A DNA stretch of 64,000 nt, from the NCBI GenBank assembly GCA_036362985.1, contig JAYGXS010000004.1:63428706-63492705 (forward strand). Direction: 5' to 3'. The translations under genes were made by a program, and so were the position numbers. The notes below the pieces were generated by a model. It made no database searches, had not been told where the DNA came from, and saw only the letters and a program-made list of their open reading frames with translations. Every line of letters begins with the position of its first letter. Position 1 is the first letter of the stretch. This DNA comes from Ligula intestinalis. Its lineage: Eukaryota; Platyhelminthes; Cestoda; Diphyllobothriidea; Diphyllobothriidae. This document shows, one piece after another, positions 44,110-54,153 of this stretch.

Positions 44110-46240
44110 GTCTAACCCTCTAACTATCGATTATTTGAACGTTCACCTCCTCTTTTAGTTCATTTAGCGTATCCATCAAGCTATTTCGGGTCTATATTCA
44201 GGGAAAGGGAACCTAGATGTTTCTTTTTGATTTTAGTGTTCCAGTTATATTTGCTTGAACAGAAGTCCATTCACAAGAAGGGTCATGATCCTACTCCGCC
44301 GTTTGAAATGTAAGTAAGGATTTCTTAAATTGCCTCCTAAACAGGACATGGGAATTGAAACGCCCCTGCAAAAAATTACCTGAAGGGTAAATATTTCCGC
44401 ACAAATAAAGAAAACGGTCCTTCGCTTACCGGAATTATAGCTTTATTCCTCGGAACTTTCGAAATCTTACTGGAGTCTATCTTCAATGATAGAGGCCTTC
44501 TTATTTTTCTTCATGCTCATCCTCCTCTTCTGGAACGCGAATGGTTGCTTTCATGCGCGAAATAGTTTCGTGTCTTACACCCTTAACCTATCCTTAAAAT
44601 AAGCGCTAATCCTAATTCTAAACTAAGCCCTAAATGATATGAACTGCAGATCTAAACTTACCTCTAATCCTAGCCATAAACTTGACCCTAGTGTCACAGA
44701 AATGTGTTGCAACGCCACCTGCATTGCGGACGATTCCTGTTCCCATGCCGCTTTTAGCAAGTCATACAACTTATTCTTTTCCACGTGTAAATGTAGGTTA
44801 ATTGCTGTGGTTCACTAAATGGTTCCGTGCAATTCGTGAGCACAGATGCGCTCAATTCTAGTTGGGTTACTAAGCAGTAAATATTATTTCCGCTTGTCTA
44901 CTGCATTAGGACGGGTGGTCATCGTAGGAACCGACCTTTTATAACCCGAGAAAATATTGAAAAAAAAGTGAAATGGAATAACTTCCAGGCAGACTATAAC
45001 CTTTTAAAAACATTCAAATAGCAAAGCAATCAATTATTGTTGGGAATAAGATAAGGGACCCCGGAATTGTGATTTTTCGCTTACTTATCGCCAATGCTTA
45101 GTTCTATCCCAAATAATTTCTGCGCATCATCGTTTCGAATTTGAATGCATTTATGATAAAACAATGCCCTCGTCCCTGCACACAGAAGTGGCGTGTACCG
45201 ATCCATTTTAATCACAGGCCGATGATTAACAGTTTAGGATTTTTCCTGGTGACGACTTCTTAAACGTGGCTATTTGTATCCCTGTATTTGTTGCTAATAT
45301 GACTGATTATTACCTGATAGCCATAATTTTGCAACCAGCGAGTGTTTTAGATCTTTAGCTCTATGGGCTGACCATTTTCATTCTGCAAGCAAGATATCAG
45401 CTAATATTCCTGATTTTTATCGGCTGGGTATTTGTTCTTAATTCAACTAATAAGTCGTCTGGTGGTTCAATTAGCAAGGAGATCAGAAATCCAACCTGTG
45501 ACTATCACTGTTTGGTTAAAGCTGATGGTCAGCTGACTACGGTGAATAAGCCAAAAATTGGCACGCTACGTTCTTCATCCAACTCAGTCAAACCTGATGA
45601 ACTAAAATGCTAAACAAAGAGTTAGGGGGATATTTAGTCCAACCGGATGCAAACGTTTACAAAGTGATGACTAACACAAAAATAGCCTCGTAAGCCCTGC
45701 CCGGAAAAATTCCGGCTTAATATCCCACTGGTTGTTATTGATAACAGTCAATATCCACTCTTCTCGGTGAAATGGTTAACAGAAATTTCCTTTCCTCTCC
45801 GTAACTGGACCATAGGAGATTTAGCAATTTGGAGAAATTTAATCTCCTCATTTTATCCGATTAATGACGCCCTCTTAGTTTCTCCAAAAAAGGTAAGCAT
45901 GCTCTAAATTGCGGCATAGTTAATTAATCTCCCGCCGTTGAGACGGAAATTGTGACGTTTGCTTTGCAAAGATTAAGATCCGGTTTTATTATGCAGCCCT
46001 AGAAAGGAAACATGGGTTGCGTTTAAAATTCCCACGAGAAATATTATTTTTCATAAGCATGAAATTGTGACTAATCCCTGAAATGGATACGGTTGTGATC
46101 TGCATTTAATGAATACGTTAGCTATACAGGAACACACCTTAACTGGCTCTGAAATGTTCTCATATTCTGAGGCTGGATAAGTAAGCTCAGGAAGTGGTTC
46201 ACGCTGAATACTTCATGAAATAAATGAGAAGACGCGATCT
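44110..46240 (-). other. Intron of ankyrin gene with degenerate TAACCC-like units
   Basis: Around 44578..44695 are units such as CCTTAACCTATCC, AATCCTAATTCTAAACTAAGCCC and AATCCTAGCC in series. No coding signature is visible elsewhere. A SINE-tail-like string (GACTACGGTGAATAAGCC) lies near 45537. Confidence 0.45.
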
Positions 46241-46262
46241 CTGCAACGACAATTTTATTCTT

Positions 46263-46298
46263 CTGAGCGTTTGGCTCCACACGAGAAGCCATCGTCAG
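46263..46298 (-). ncRNA. Hammerhead-like motif
   Basis: Minus reading gives CTGACGA, a helix II of GGCTTC and GAGCC around TCGTGTG, then CAAACGCTC and AG. CUGANGA is intact. The GAAA box has become CAAA, so catalysis is unlikely. It lies upstream of and inverted relative to the Penelope remnant at 46980..47433. Confidence 0.45.
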
Positions 46299-46979
46299 CG
46301 AAAATGATGAAGCAGCAAACGTTGGCTACGCGTAAATGGGGACCAGAGAAGTTGGTACTTGTGAGTGGTCCATACCCACGATACGTTCATGCTCGCGCCA
46401 TCGTATCGTGTCTCCCCCGCGCGCGTCCCTGGAGTTATGGCGTGTGACCTTGATGTGGCAACCTGCGAGCTTGGACAGGAATTGGGCCGTGATCTCAGGT
46501 CCGCGTGTGGCTCTCATGCCTGGGATGCTTCCTGGCATGTGGTTTATTTTATTTTCCGCGCCCAATTTGTTCAGTCTAGGGGCCAGAAATCTTCCGTTCT
46601 TTCCAATAACTGTAAATGTTTGCTCTCATCCCTTGATCAAATAACTGTTTGTATTCAGGAAGTCAACTTAGGCTACCGAACGTTTTCAATTAATTCCTCA
46701 TCAGGCAATACAGTAATATTAGTGAAGGTAGAGGAAACGAAATTGTTAGGCAAACCAATCAGTAGTAACAAGAGGAAAGAAGGGCAAGAGAGGTTTACAG
46801 GGACCAAAGAGATCAGATTCTAGTCTTAAGTGGGGACCAGAGACCGTATTGCCTGATGATTAATCAATCGAAAATGTTCATTCACCTAACTTGACTTCCT
46901 GAATGCTTACATGTGTATCATTGCTGAACTGTCTGTATGTTAAGTATGCTGACGATCTGGCTGTCGATCTGACGTTTCA

Positions 46980-47433
46980 CCGGTTTTCGAGAGATGGCTT
47001 GTAACAAGTACCAGCATGGTTGTTAGAAAATGATCTGCGAAATCAGCTTGTACACCCTAAGGATAGGGTTGGCTTTTTGGACAGAAAAGAGGTCATTTGC
47101 AAAATCCCTTGTAGTGGCTGCAATGCAGTTTATCGCAGACAGACAGGACAATCGGCCTCCACACGCTTACGCAAACATCAACGAGCGGTAAAGGGACGAT
47201 ATCCCTCGTCTGAGGTCACCATGCACACATTAGAAACTGAAAACCAATTTGCATGGGACGAAACTTGCATTGTTAGCTCTTGCCCATACAATAAGGGTCG
47301 CGAGTTTTTAGAAGCCATCAACTCCGACGACTCCTGTATCAACAGGCACTTTGAGTTGGATTCAATGTACACCAATCTTGAGAAAGCCTTCCAAAAGGGC
47401 CATCCACTAAAACATGCTCTTGACCACGGCTGA
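46980..47433 (+). mobile_element. Penelope-like GIY-YIG endonuclease fragment
   Basis: The plus frame at 47020..47433 reads NDLRNQLVHPKDRVGFLDRK, EVICKIPCSGCNAVYRRQTG, QSASTRLRKHQRAVKGR and NKGREFLEAINSDDSCINRH. It aligns block by block with the 43131..43544 frame (VVYKIPC, AVYCGQTGR, RIHEHQLAV, KGHEFLEA). Gly in the YxG core has become Arg (YRRQT), so the nuclease is probably inactive even though the frame is open. It is 5' truncated, with trace RT similarity from 46940. Confidence 0.82.
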
Positions 47434-47499
47434 CACAGCATTATCGATTTTTTGAAATGTTTAAAAATTTGAACTGCTCTTCACATAATTTCCTCGCGT

Positions 47500-47536
47500 C
47501 TGAAGACGACCTAGTGTGCTAGTGTCGAAAATTTAA
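47500..47536 (+). ncRNA. Hammerhead ribozyme-like motif at Penelope 3' end
   Basis: The plus strand gives CTGAAGA, helix II CGAC..GTCG extended by CTAG..CTAG, then GAAAATTT. It fits CUGANGA, GAAA, a minimal helix III (A-U, A-U) and a U cleavage residue. It lies 67 bp after the endonuclease frame that ends at 47433. Compared with 42981..43016, helix II sequence differs but still pairs, which supports a conserved RNA structure. Confidence 0.6.
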
Positions 47537-48231
47537 AATTAAAGTTTGTTCCTGTTCCCCGAAGAATTTCTTCTAGAAAATTATGTTTCTCGGGATGCCG
47601 ATTTTCAGATCTGTTTATTTTTCTGAAGCCTTTTACTCTTCTAGGAGTCAATCGGCAGAGATGACAACAACAGCGACAAAAAACTGGCAGGTGCAAGGAT
47701 TAAGTATTCGATGAAGGACATTAGTCCTTTTAACATAGAATACGTAGACGTAATTGATGAAACAAGAACTTTACTCCTTTGACGTTCTCTATCGCGTCGC
47801 GGATCCACCATCACAGAGAGTAGTAGAAAGAGGTACTTCGTACACAGGAAGTTGAACTTTTTATAGAATACATTTACTATGCTACAGCATACCTATGTCA
47901 ATTAATGGCTCCCCCCTTAATCAAGGTAAGTTGCCGACTTGTGCACTAATTGCTCGATGGCCCACGTGTGGATCGCGGCTGCTTGAACTTTCATCGCACA
48001 TACCGGATGGTGGCGCGATGATTGCTCGAAAGGCCGAGAATTGATTGAAGCCTGGGCGTCGAATGAGAACTCAGCCAATCGATTTATCGATCTGGTGCAG
48101 GCGTAAATCATCCCGCGCAGGCGTCTCCGGACTAGTGTTTGGTGGGCCTATTCACCGTTCCCGCCTATAACGGTTTATTGGCTCCTGCCCCCTATAATTG
48201 CTGTTTGTTTTCCTTTGACGCTTTTATCTCT

Positions 48232-48268
48232 TACGATGGACTCCAGTAAGAGCCCGAAAGCCCAGACG
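48232..48268 (+). ncRNA. Hammerhead-like motif, degenerate
   Basis: TTACGA is followed by a helix II of GGACTC and GAGCCC around CAGTAA, then GAAAGCCC and AG. It is close to the motif on minus at 51978..52013 (GGACTC, GAGCCC, GAAAGCTC). The CUGANGA box has lost its first bases. Confidence 0.4.
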
Positions 48269-49079
48269 AATAAGATTGCTCGATCACCTGGCCCACTGGC
48301 AATGCCTTTTGAAGACGTGTTCAGCTGTACGCTACTCTAGTGGCTAAGTGCTTTGGAAAAACTGGGTCTTAGCACCTTAGATGAGGTAGGTAGGTCACTG
48401 CACCTACTAACTGGCTAGATGCCTATTAAAACATCGCGGTTCTTGCGCTTGTCACCTTTCACGATAACTTAGGCTTCAGTGAGCTCAAATGTGTGGCCGG
48501 GTCTCGTCGCATGAGTCGTGACCGCATCCTATACCTAGTTCAACGCCCTGTGCACGTATTACCCGTATATTTTGCTGTCTCTGTACTTGGGTTCGAAAAA
48601 GAATCCAGAACGTCAGTCCGAACGGCCTCCTTTACTCATCCTCAATTACCTCCAGAGACCTGTTGTGACTAGCTCGCCTCGAAGTGGGCTTTCCGAAAGG
48701 CTGACCGATGCGGTTCTCGACGCCTGCGAGCAGTTGCCGCATATATGCGTTTTGGGCCGGCGACGAATAACAAGCCTGCACGCGTGAATTGCTTTCTCTG
48801 CCCACTGGCCTGACTGCTGTCAAACCAGTACTTGGATGCGCCAAGCTCTCCTGACTGCGGTTGGCTATTCGTTGTACGAGCTGAGGATTGTCTTTTAAGG
48901 CTGTTGTACAGTTCTCCGAAGCCCGAAGCTTAAAATGTTGGGTGAGCTAAGCTACCAGTTAGTCTACATGCACCACTGAAACGTTTGCGAGGATCACTCA
49001 TATGATCTCATAAACAGGGCTGGAAAACAGGAACACCCCCTGCATGTAAAAAGGTGGTCTGGCGCATAATTCTAGGAAG

Positions 49080-49165
49080 TGTAAATATTCCCGTGTCCTA
49101 GTAATAGCACTAGCCCTAACATGAACCTTAACCGAAACCCTAATGTTAACCCCAGCCTAAGCAAC
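49080..49165 (+). repeat. Degenerate TAACCC-like units
   Basis: The string runs AGCCCTAACATG, ACCTTAACCGAAACCCTAAT, GTTAACCCCAGCC, preceded by TTCCCGTGTCCTAGTAATAG. It resembles the other TAACCC-like blocks in the ankyrin introns and could be part of one dispersed repeat family. Confidence 0.45.
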
Positions 49166-50675
49166 ATGGGCAAACGCGCTGTTGAAATTGAGCCGCTATT
49201 TCCTTTCTGCTCTACTTTTGGCATGGAAATTTCCTTATTTGCACATCTGTAGGTCCAATTTGCTTATTATATACCAATGTTTTCCTTTTTTGTATTCGAA
49301 TTATAATATTAAGTTCATCTATCCACTATGCTATCACCGTTTTAGGGGAATTTAAATCTGACCTACATTTTGTGACCTCTTCACTGATGCCTGTTTATGC
49401 TGTCGACAATAACAGTTCTCAGCCAGTTTATATATATATATATATAAATATATCGTTTGTGACTTTTTGATAATACGTTTTTTGCGTACCTCTTTCTCAA
49501 TCCAACTTCCAAATGCACAAATCCGTAAACATTTCAAAATAACGTTCTGCGTTCGGTGCATTGTTCTACCACAATGAGCTGCGTTGGCTGGTTCTGTAAA
49601 GACCGCTACAACAGCATGTGATTAAGGGATGAAAACGGGTGTTACTGCACAGCATGCAGGAAGGACCACATACATATATGGCTAAGATACAGCGCACGTT
49701 ATCGAGTCGTCCCATAAACAGTTAATAAAATGGCTGTTCTTAACGTCTCCTGGCCTGTTTTATTGCGATCTAAAAGTGCGTTGAAACGTTGTATTTTTTA
49801 ATTTGTGACGCAGAAGGTAAAGGTTTTCGGGTGAGAAGTGACATACGAGCCGATTCTCTCATATAATTTCAGGTGAAAGGGCAAAGGTAGTTTAAGAAGT
49901 TCACCTCTTAAACTCTTGGTCCCAACATTTTGTACTGCGGAAACGGTGGTTATGCGGGGGTTTTGGGGGTGGAGAAATAGGATAGGCGGTGAAAAAATTG
50001 TAGAAGTGTCAAGTGGAAAAGTGTTGTTAAATTTTCTTTTTATCGCAGTCGCTGAGAGTGAGTTGTTCTGCATGTAAATTAAAGGTGTGTGCGGCACTTT
50101 GCGCAGCAGACTATAATAATCTAATTCCAGAACTGAAAGTTGGACCTCAGATTCGTCGAAGTAGGCGGCCTCTTAACCACTAGTTCTATTTTTTTTCAGG
50201 ATTTTTAAGGAACCTGCATTTTAGTAATCGGGTTTTTTCCGTTATGTTAAACGATAATACAGATTGGGAAAATATAAAGATATGAATCAACGGCATTTCT
50301 AAGTAAAATGCATAAAGCAATTATTAGAGTATATTCTGCTGCCTATCCTAACTCTCCACCCACAAAACCCCTATAACCACCGTTTCCGCAGGATTTAATG
50401 CTGGGACTAAGAGAATATGAAATGTACTACTTAAACTAATGTTGCCGATGAAACTCATGCACGAACTTGGGGTTAATTCATCGGAATAGAGCTTTTCAAG
50501 GAGTGTCTGAAAATCAATACGAGTACTGGAACTGAAATTCATCAGCTGCAGCGTTAAACTGAGTATATCCACAAATTGCCAACAGGTTGTGAGTAGTGAG
50601 TAATAAGTTTTATTATAATTAGTAGCCTTGCGAAAACACACTTGGTTGGTCCAATCAACAACCGGCAGGACGGTG

Positions 50676-50850
50676 AACTCGTGGATCAATGGTTAGAACG
50701 TTTGAATCTGACCGGCGAGACACGAGTTCGAAGTCCGACTATTGCAGCAATTTCAGCGGCTACACAAAAGTTGGCTACTCCTAGCAGACAGCAGCAAATA
50801 AGGCCAGAAATGGCTATACCAGGGTGCCATTTTTTTTCTGAAATGCTACT
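50676..50850 (+). mobile_element. tRNA-derived SINE, plus
   Basis: The head GTGGATCAATGGTTAGAACG (box A) is followed at about 34 bp by CGAGTTCGAAGTCC (a good box B), together a convincing tRNA-derived pol III promoter. The body ends GGCCAGAAATGGCTATACC, matching other SINE tails in the window. Confidence 0.7.
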
Positions 50851-51589
50851 ATGACCATGAGTTGTATATATACTACGTAACTTGTAACCGTTCTGACAGC
50901 ACATGTACCTGCTAAGAGAGCAGACACATATGCTGCTCCGCCGATCTTGTGTTGCTGCCCGACGAAGCTGCGAGGGTAACAGCTCATCATGAATCTCCCA
51001 GCGTTCCTCGTGCCTTTTCTGGTAAATGAACTCCAGCTACAGCCTGCCTTGGTGAATTTTCAAGGAAATTAATGCACGAAAATAGGTTTTCAGGCTCTGT
51101 CCGAATCTTGAAATTATCAAAGTCAGTTAAATATCGTCAAGGTCTGTGCTCCTACAGCCTTCATAGTTTAATTTGCTTTTAGCCAGGCATTTCGATGCGT
51201 TGGATATACAGTTTGTTTTGAAGATTCTGGGAGATAGCTTGAAGGTTCCGTTATTATCTACTAGAAAAGCTATAGTTATGATGACTGTGCTTACGTTGAA
51301 GAAATCGGAGTAAACTTTCAAGTTCAACTGAACGCATGCCAGCCAGCGCAGAAAGGAAGCGCCAGAGTGGAAACATGTTGCGGTTTAATTGACCTTCACA
51401 TGCACAATGGGCGACAGACCAATATTCTGGAAATATCTGACAGAAATCACTTCCAACCGGAGCATTCGATTATCCTTACCCGAGACCACCACATCCTTTG
51501 CTATAAGATACCATCTGTGCACAGCAAAGAAAAATGCACGTTTTCTCTAGGATAAACAAACGAAAACGATTTGACATGCGGGTACTCAC

Positions 51590-51787
51590 CCTGGAAAAAT
51601 GATTCACATCGGAACCGGATTTGATGAGCAGATGGATGAGCGCTTCTTGCTTCTTCTGGCAGGCCTGGATCAGAGGGGTGCATCCAGTAAGGTCAATGGC
51701 TTCGGTGTCCGCACCATGCAATAATAATTCTTCTACACCTTCAACGAACCCGACTTGTGCGGCCAGATGGAGGGCAGTGTTTCCGTC
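51590..51787 (-). CDS. Ankyrin gene exon 2 in window (two repeats)
   Basis: The exon is 198 nt, phase 0. The acceptor is AAAACTTCCAG before GAC and the donor is AGG then GTGAGT. Repeat one is DGNTALHLAAQVGFVEGVEE with LLLHGADTEAID. Repeat two is LTGCTPLIQACQKKQEALIH with LLIKSGSDVNHFSR. Both keep the TxLH/TPLI turn, the inter-helix Gly or Lys and the LL-x-x-G-A/S-D finger. It lies directly left of the Penelope fragment at 52.0-53.1 kb in the same intron-exon series. Confidence 0.92.
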
Positions 51788-51977
51788 CTGGAAGTTTTAA
51801 GAACGATAACCAGTATAGCATTGTCTTGACCCATTGTTTTTCTGTTTGCATGAAAAATGCGCTGCTATACCTTTTATAATAGCTCACAGAGATTGCAATA
51901 GCTCGTGAAAATTTTGCAATGTTTTGAATAAAAGTGTGAGAGGCGTTGTCCGACACTGAAAAAAGTTGTTTGTCACC

Positions 51978-52013
51978 CTGAGCTTTCGGGCTCTTGCAGG
52001 AGTCCATCGTCAG
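51978..52013 (-). ncRNA. Hammerhead ribozyme-like motif at Penelope 3' end
   Basis: Minus reading gives CTGACGA, a helix II of GGACTC and GAGCCC around CTGCAA (one mismatch), then GAAAGCTC and AGG. The core fits completely: CUGANGA, GAAA, a two-pair helix III (A-U, G-C) and a C cleavage residue. CCT before the core can pair with AGG after it as helix I. It is downstream of and co-oriented with the Penelope remnant at 52209..53053. Confidence 0.6.
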
Positions 52014-52208
52014 AGGTAAAGGCGTCCACGAAAAACTAGCAACAGTTAGAGGTGGCAGGAGGCAATCAACCGCTAAAAGGGAGAGGAGATGGGGGAACTC
52101 ATTACTTACCCATGCTGGCTGTGCGGATATGCCTGTGGAGAGCGATGTGTGCCAGCGCCTGATCGATAGATCGATTGACTTAATTCTCATCCGAGGCCCA
52201 GGCTTCAA

Positions 52209-53053
52209 TCAATTCTTGGCTTGTCTTGCTGTCGGCATTCGCAAAAATCTTCGCAGCTGCGAAGTTAAACCCGTGACCCGTCTCGTAGGTGTGAGCTGCC
52301 ACTTGCGATAATGCGTTTCCCGTCTGACAGACAGCTTAGGTACATGTATACGTGAAGGGAAAATGCGTTCAATTTGCCCTGTGTAGTTACAAGGACAGCT
52401 TAAGCATGGTATGCAATACACTACCCCAGGTTGTTCATTAGAGTTCAGCCGGTCTTTTATTTTCATTACCCGGGTGCGATTTATACCCTTGGGACAGTGT
52501 GCAATTCGGACGCCTAGTAACGCAGCGATGTTCTCGGTCGCTTCTGAGACATCCGTGATGTACGTTCGAGCGTGTCATATCCTCAGTGGTTCTTCGTTTG
52601 GGTCCTCCGGGGCCGTACGCGTAGGGATCAGTTTATAAATGCCTCCAGGCAAACATTTTGAATGAATTGGCCGCGAAGATATCAGGCCTCGCGTTACTTT
52701 TCCTCCGGCCTACTGCAGTGAAGCTGAGTCCGTTTAGAGGGCATTTTTAAACCGCTTCGATTTTGGGCAACCGGATGGTTGCTAAGGAAACGGATAAGAC
52801 GTATTGTGTTCGTCACCTTCCTGCAAATCGTCGTCTCAATTTCACCGTGGGGCGTGTTCTTGACAAGAACATTAATAAGAGGCAGTTTCTGCTCTTCTTC
52901 TTTTTCATTCATACATTGTATATCAGGAAAGATTCCACTGGGAAAGTTATGAAAGTTTCGCAGCATGCTCTTCCTGATGATAACAAGCCTGTTGTTCATG
53001 GAACGAAACCGAAAGACAGGTTTATGTTGCGAGAAAACGATGGACTCCCGCAA
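52209..53053 (-). mobile_element. Penelope-like element, RT C-terminal half and GIY-YIG endonuclease
   Basis: The first frame (53053..52694) has FPDIQCMNEKEEEQKLPLIN, VLVKNTPHGEIETTICRKV, TNTIRLIRFLSNHPVAQNRS and MPSKRTQLHCS, the conserved region around and after the RT palm in Penelope-like elements. A stretch with stops links to a second frame (52466..52209): KIKDRLNSNEQPGVVYCIPC, CPCNYTGQIE and SRIHVPKLSVRRETHYRKW. The GIY-YIG core is recognisable as VVYCIPC..CNYTGQ. It is 5' truncated exactly where an inverted hammerhead-like motif lies (53034..53067). Confidence 0.85.
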
Positions 53054-53067
53054 GAGTCCAGAAGCTC
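53034..53067 (+). ncRNA. Hammerhead-like motif, inverted upstream copy
   Basis: The plus strand gives ACGA, a perfect helix II of GGACTC and GAGTCC around CCGCAA, then AGAAGCTCAA. It is clearly related to the minus motif at 51978..52013 but has lost part of both core boxes. It sits at the 5' end of the minus-strand Penelope fragment, inverted relative to it. Confidence 0.45.
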
Positions 53068-53171
53068 AACAATGTATCTGGTGCTCGACAACCCTTCTTT
53101 CTCATTCATGCAAATACCTGGAACGCGATCGCTTTCATCCATTCGCGCATGGTTCGAATAATATGTATATA

Positions 53172-54151
53172 CAGTAGATTCCTTGTCACATTAAATGTCA
53201 CCCGGAATTCTGAAATGCATTTTCGATTCAAAAATATTAATGCCGTATGTTTTTAAAAATGACGATCGTACAGCCTCATCTCAATAAATTTAGGTCATGG
53301 CAGGATGCCAGCTTTTTACTGAGCTTCTTTCTGACCGCTAAGTAAAAGTATGTGCTATAAAAGTGACTACTTATGAGTATGCCTTTTTACATCGATTTCG
53401 ACTGCCTTTGTAAATTTAAATATATTTTATGGAAAACATGCACCAAAATATTATTTTTGCACTCGTTTGGTAGAAAATTACGCCTTCTTTTATTGTTATA
53501 CTTAAAAAAGGGTGTCTTTCGGTTTTAAAAAATTTCTAACAATGAGCTTTTTTAAACTTTTCAGGTGTTCATTCATAGAACCTCAAATCCGAAATTTGTT
53601 AATGCTGCCTTTACTGTATAAAGCATATCCATATCTATTGCAACATTTTACGAGAACTTTTTGAGGTCTTCCTCAAGGTTAAGCAAAAAAGTACTTTCCC
53701 TTAAGCAGGATGTACACAGTGCGCAGTTTTAAAACCTTGAATTCCAGGGTAGCAGTCATGAGATTTCAAAATTATTCGGCAATTTATAAACTTTTTAAAA
53801 CCAAAGGAGGTCCTTTCTTTAAGTGTAAAATTTAAAGAAGGCGTAATTTTCTACCAAACGAAAACAAGAAATCATTTTTTCGTGCATGTTTTCTGAAAAA
53901 TATGTTTGAATCTATATTGGCAGTCAAAATTAATGATATAAAGGCATACTACTTAAGTAGCTTCTTTTATATTTCATACTTTTGGCGGTCAGAGAGAAGC
54001 TCGTTAAAAAGCCGGCATCGTGAACTGTCCAAAATATGTTGCGTTTAGGCTGTACGATTGTCTCTATTACAATCATCCGCATTTGATATGTTCCAATCAA
54101 AAAGTCATTTTAGAATTCCGGACGACAGTTCATGAGATAGTGAATCTACTG
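53172..54151. mobile_element. 980-bp foldback DNA transposon (Tc1/mariner-like MITE)
   Basis: The element begins CAGTAGATTC and ends with its inverse GAATCTACTG, flanked by TA on both sides (53170..53171 and 54152..54153). That is the TA target-site duplication and CAGT terminus typical of Tc1/mariner-related elements. The inverted similarity extends far inward through nearly the whole element: left-arm strings such as GGAATTCTGAAATG, CGTACAGCCT, ATGCCAGCTTTTTA, TCTGACCGC and TTTGGTAGAAAATTACGCC recur inverted in the right arm. Arms of about 400 bp surround a short centre. There is no transposase frame, so it is non-autonomous. Confidence 0.85.
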
Positions 54152-54153
54152 TA

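Noticed and set aside
46365..46823. A 152-codon plus-strand open frame
   Set aside because: No family features, overlapping open frames on both strands, and it lies between a hammerhead-like motif and a Penelope remnant, so it is probably non-coding element sequence.
47785..47820. CTGTGATGGTGGATCC...GAACGTC on minus
   Set aside because: The leader resembles Penelope ends, but neither core box is intact and helix II does not pair well.
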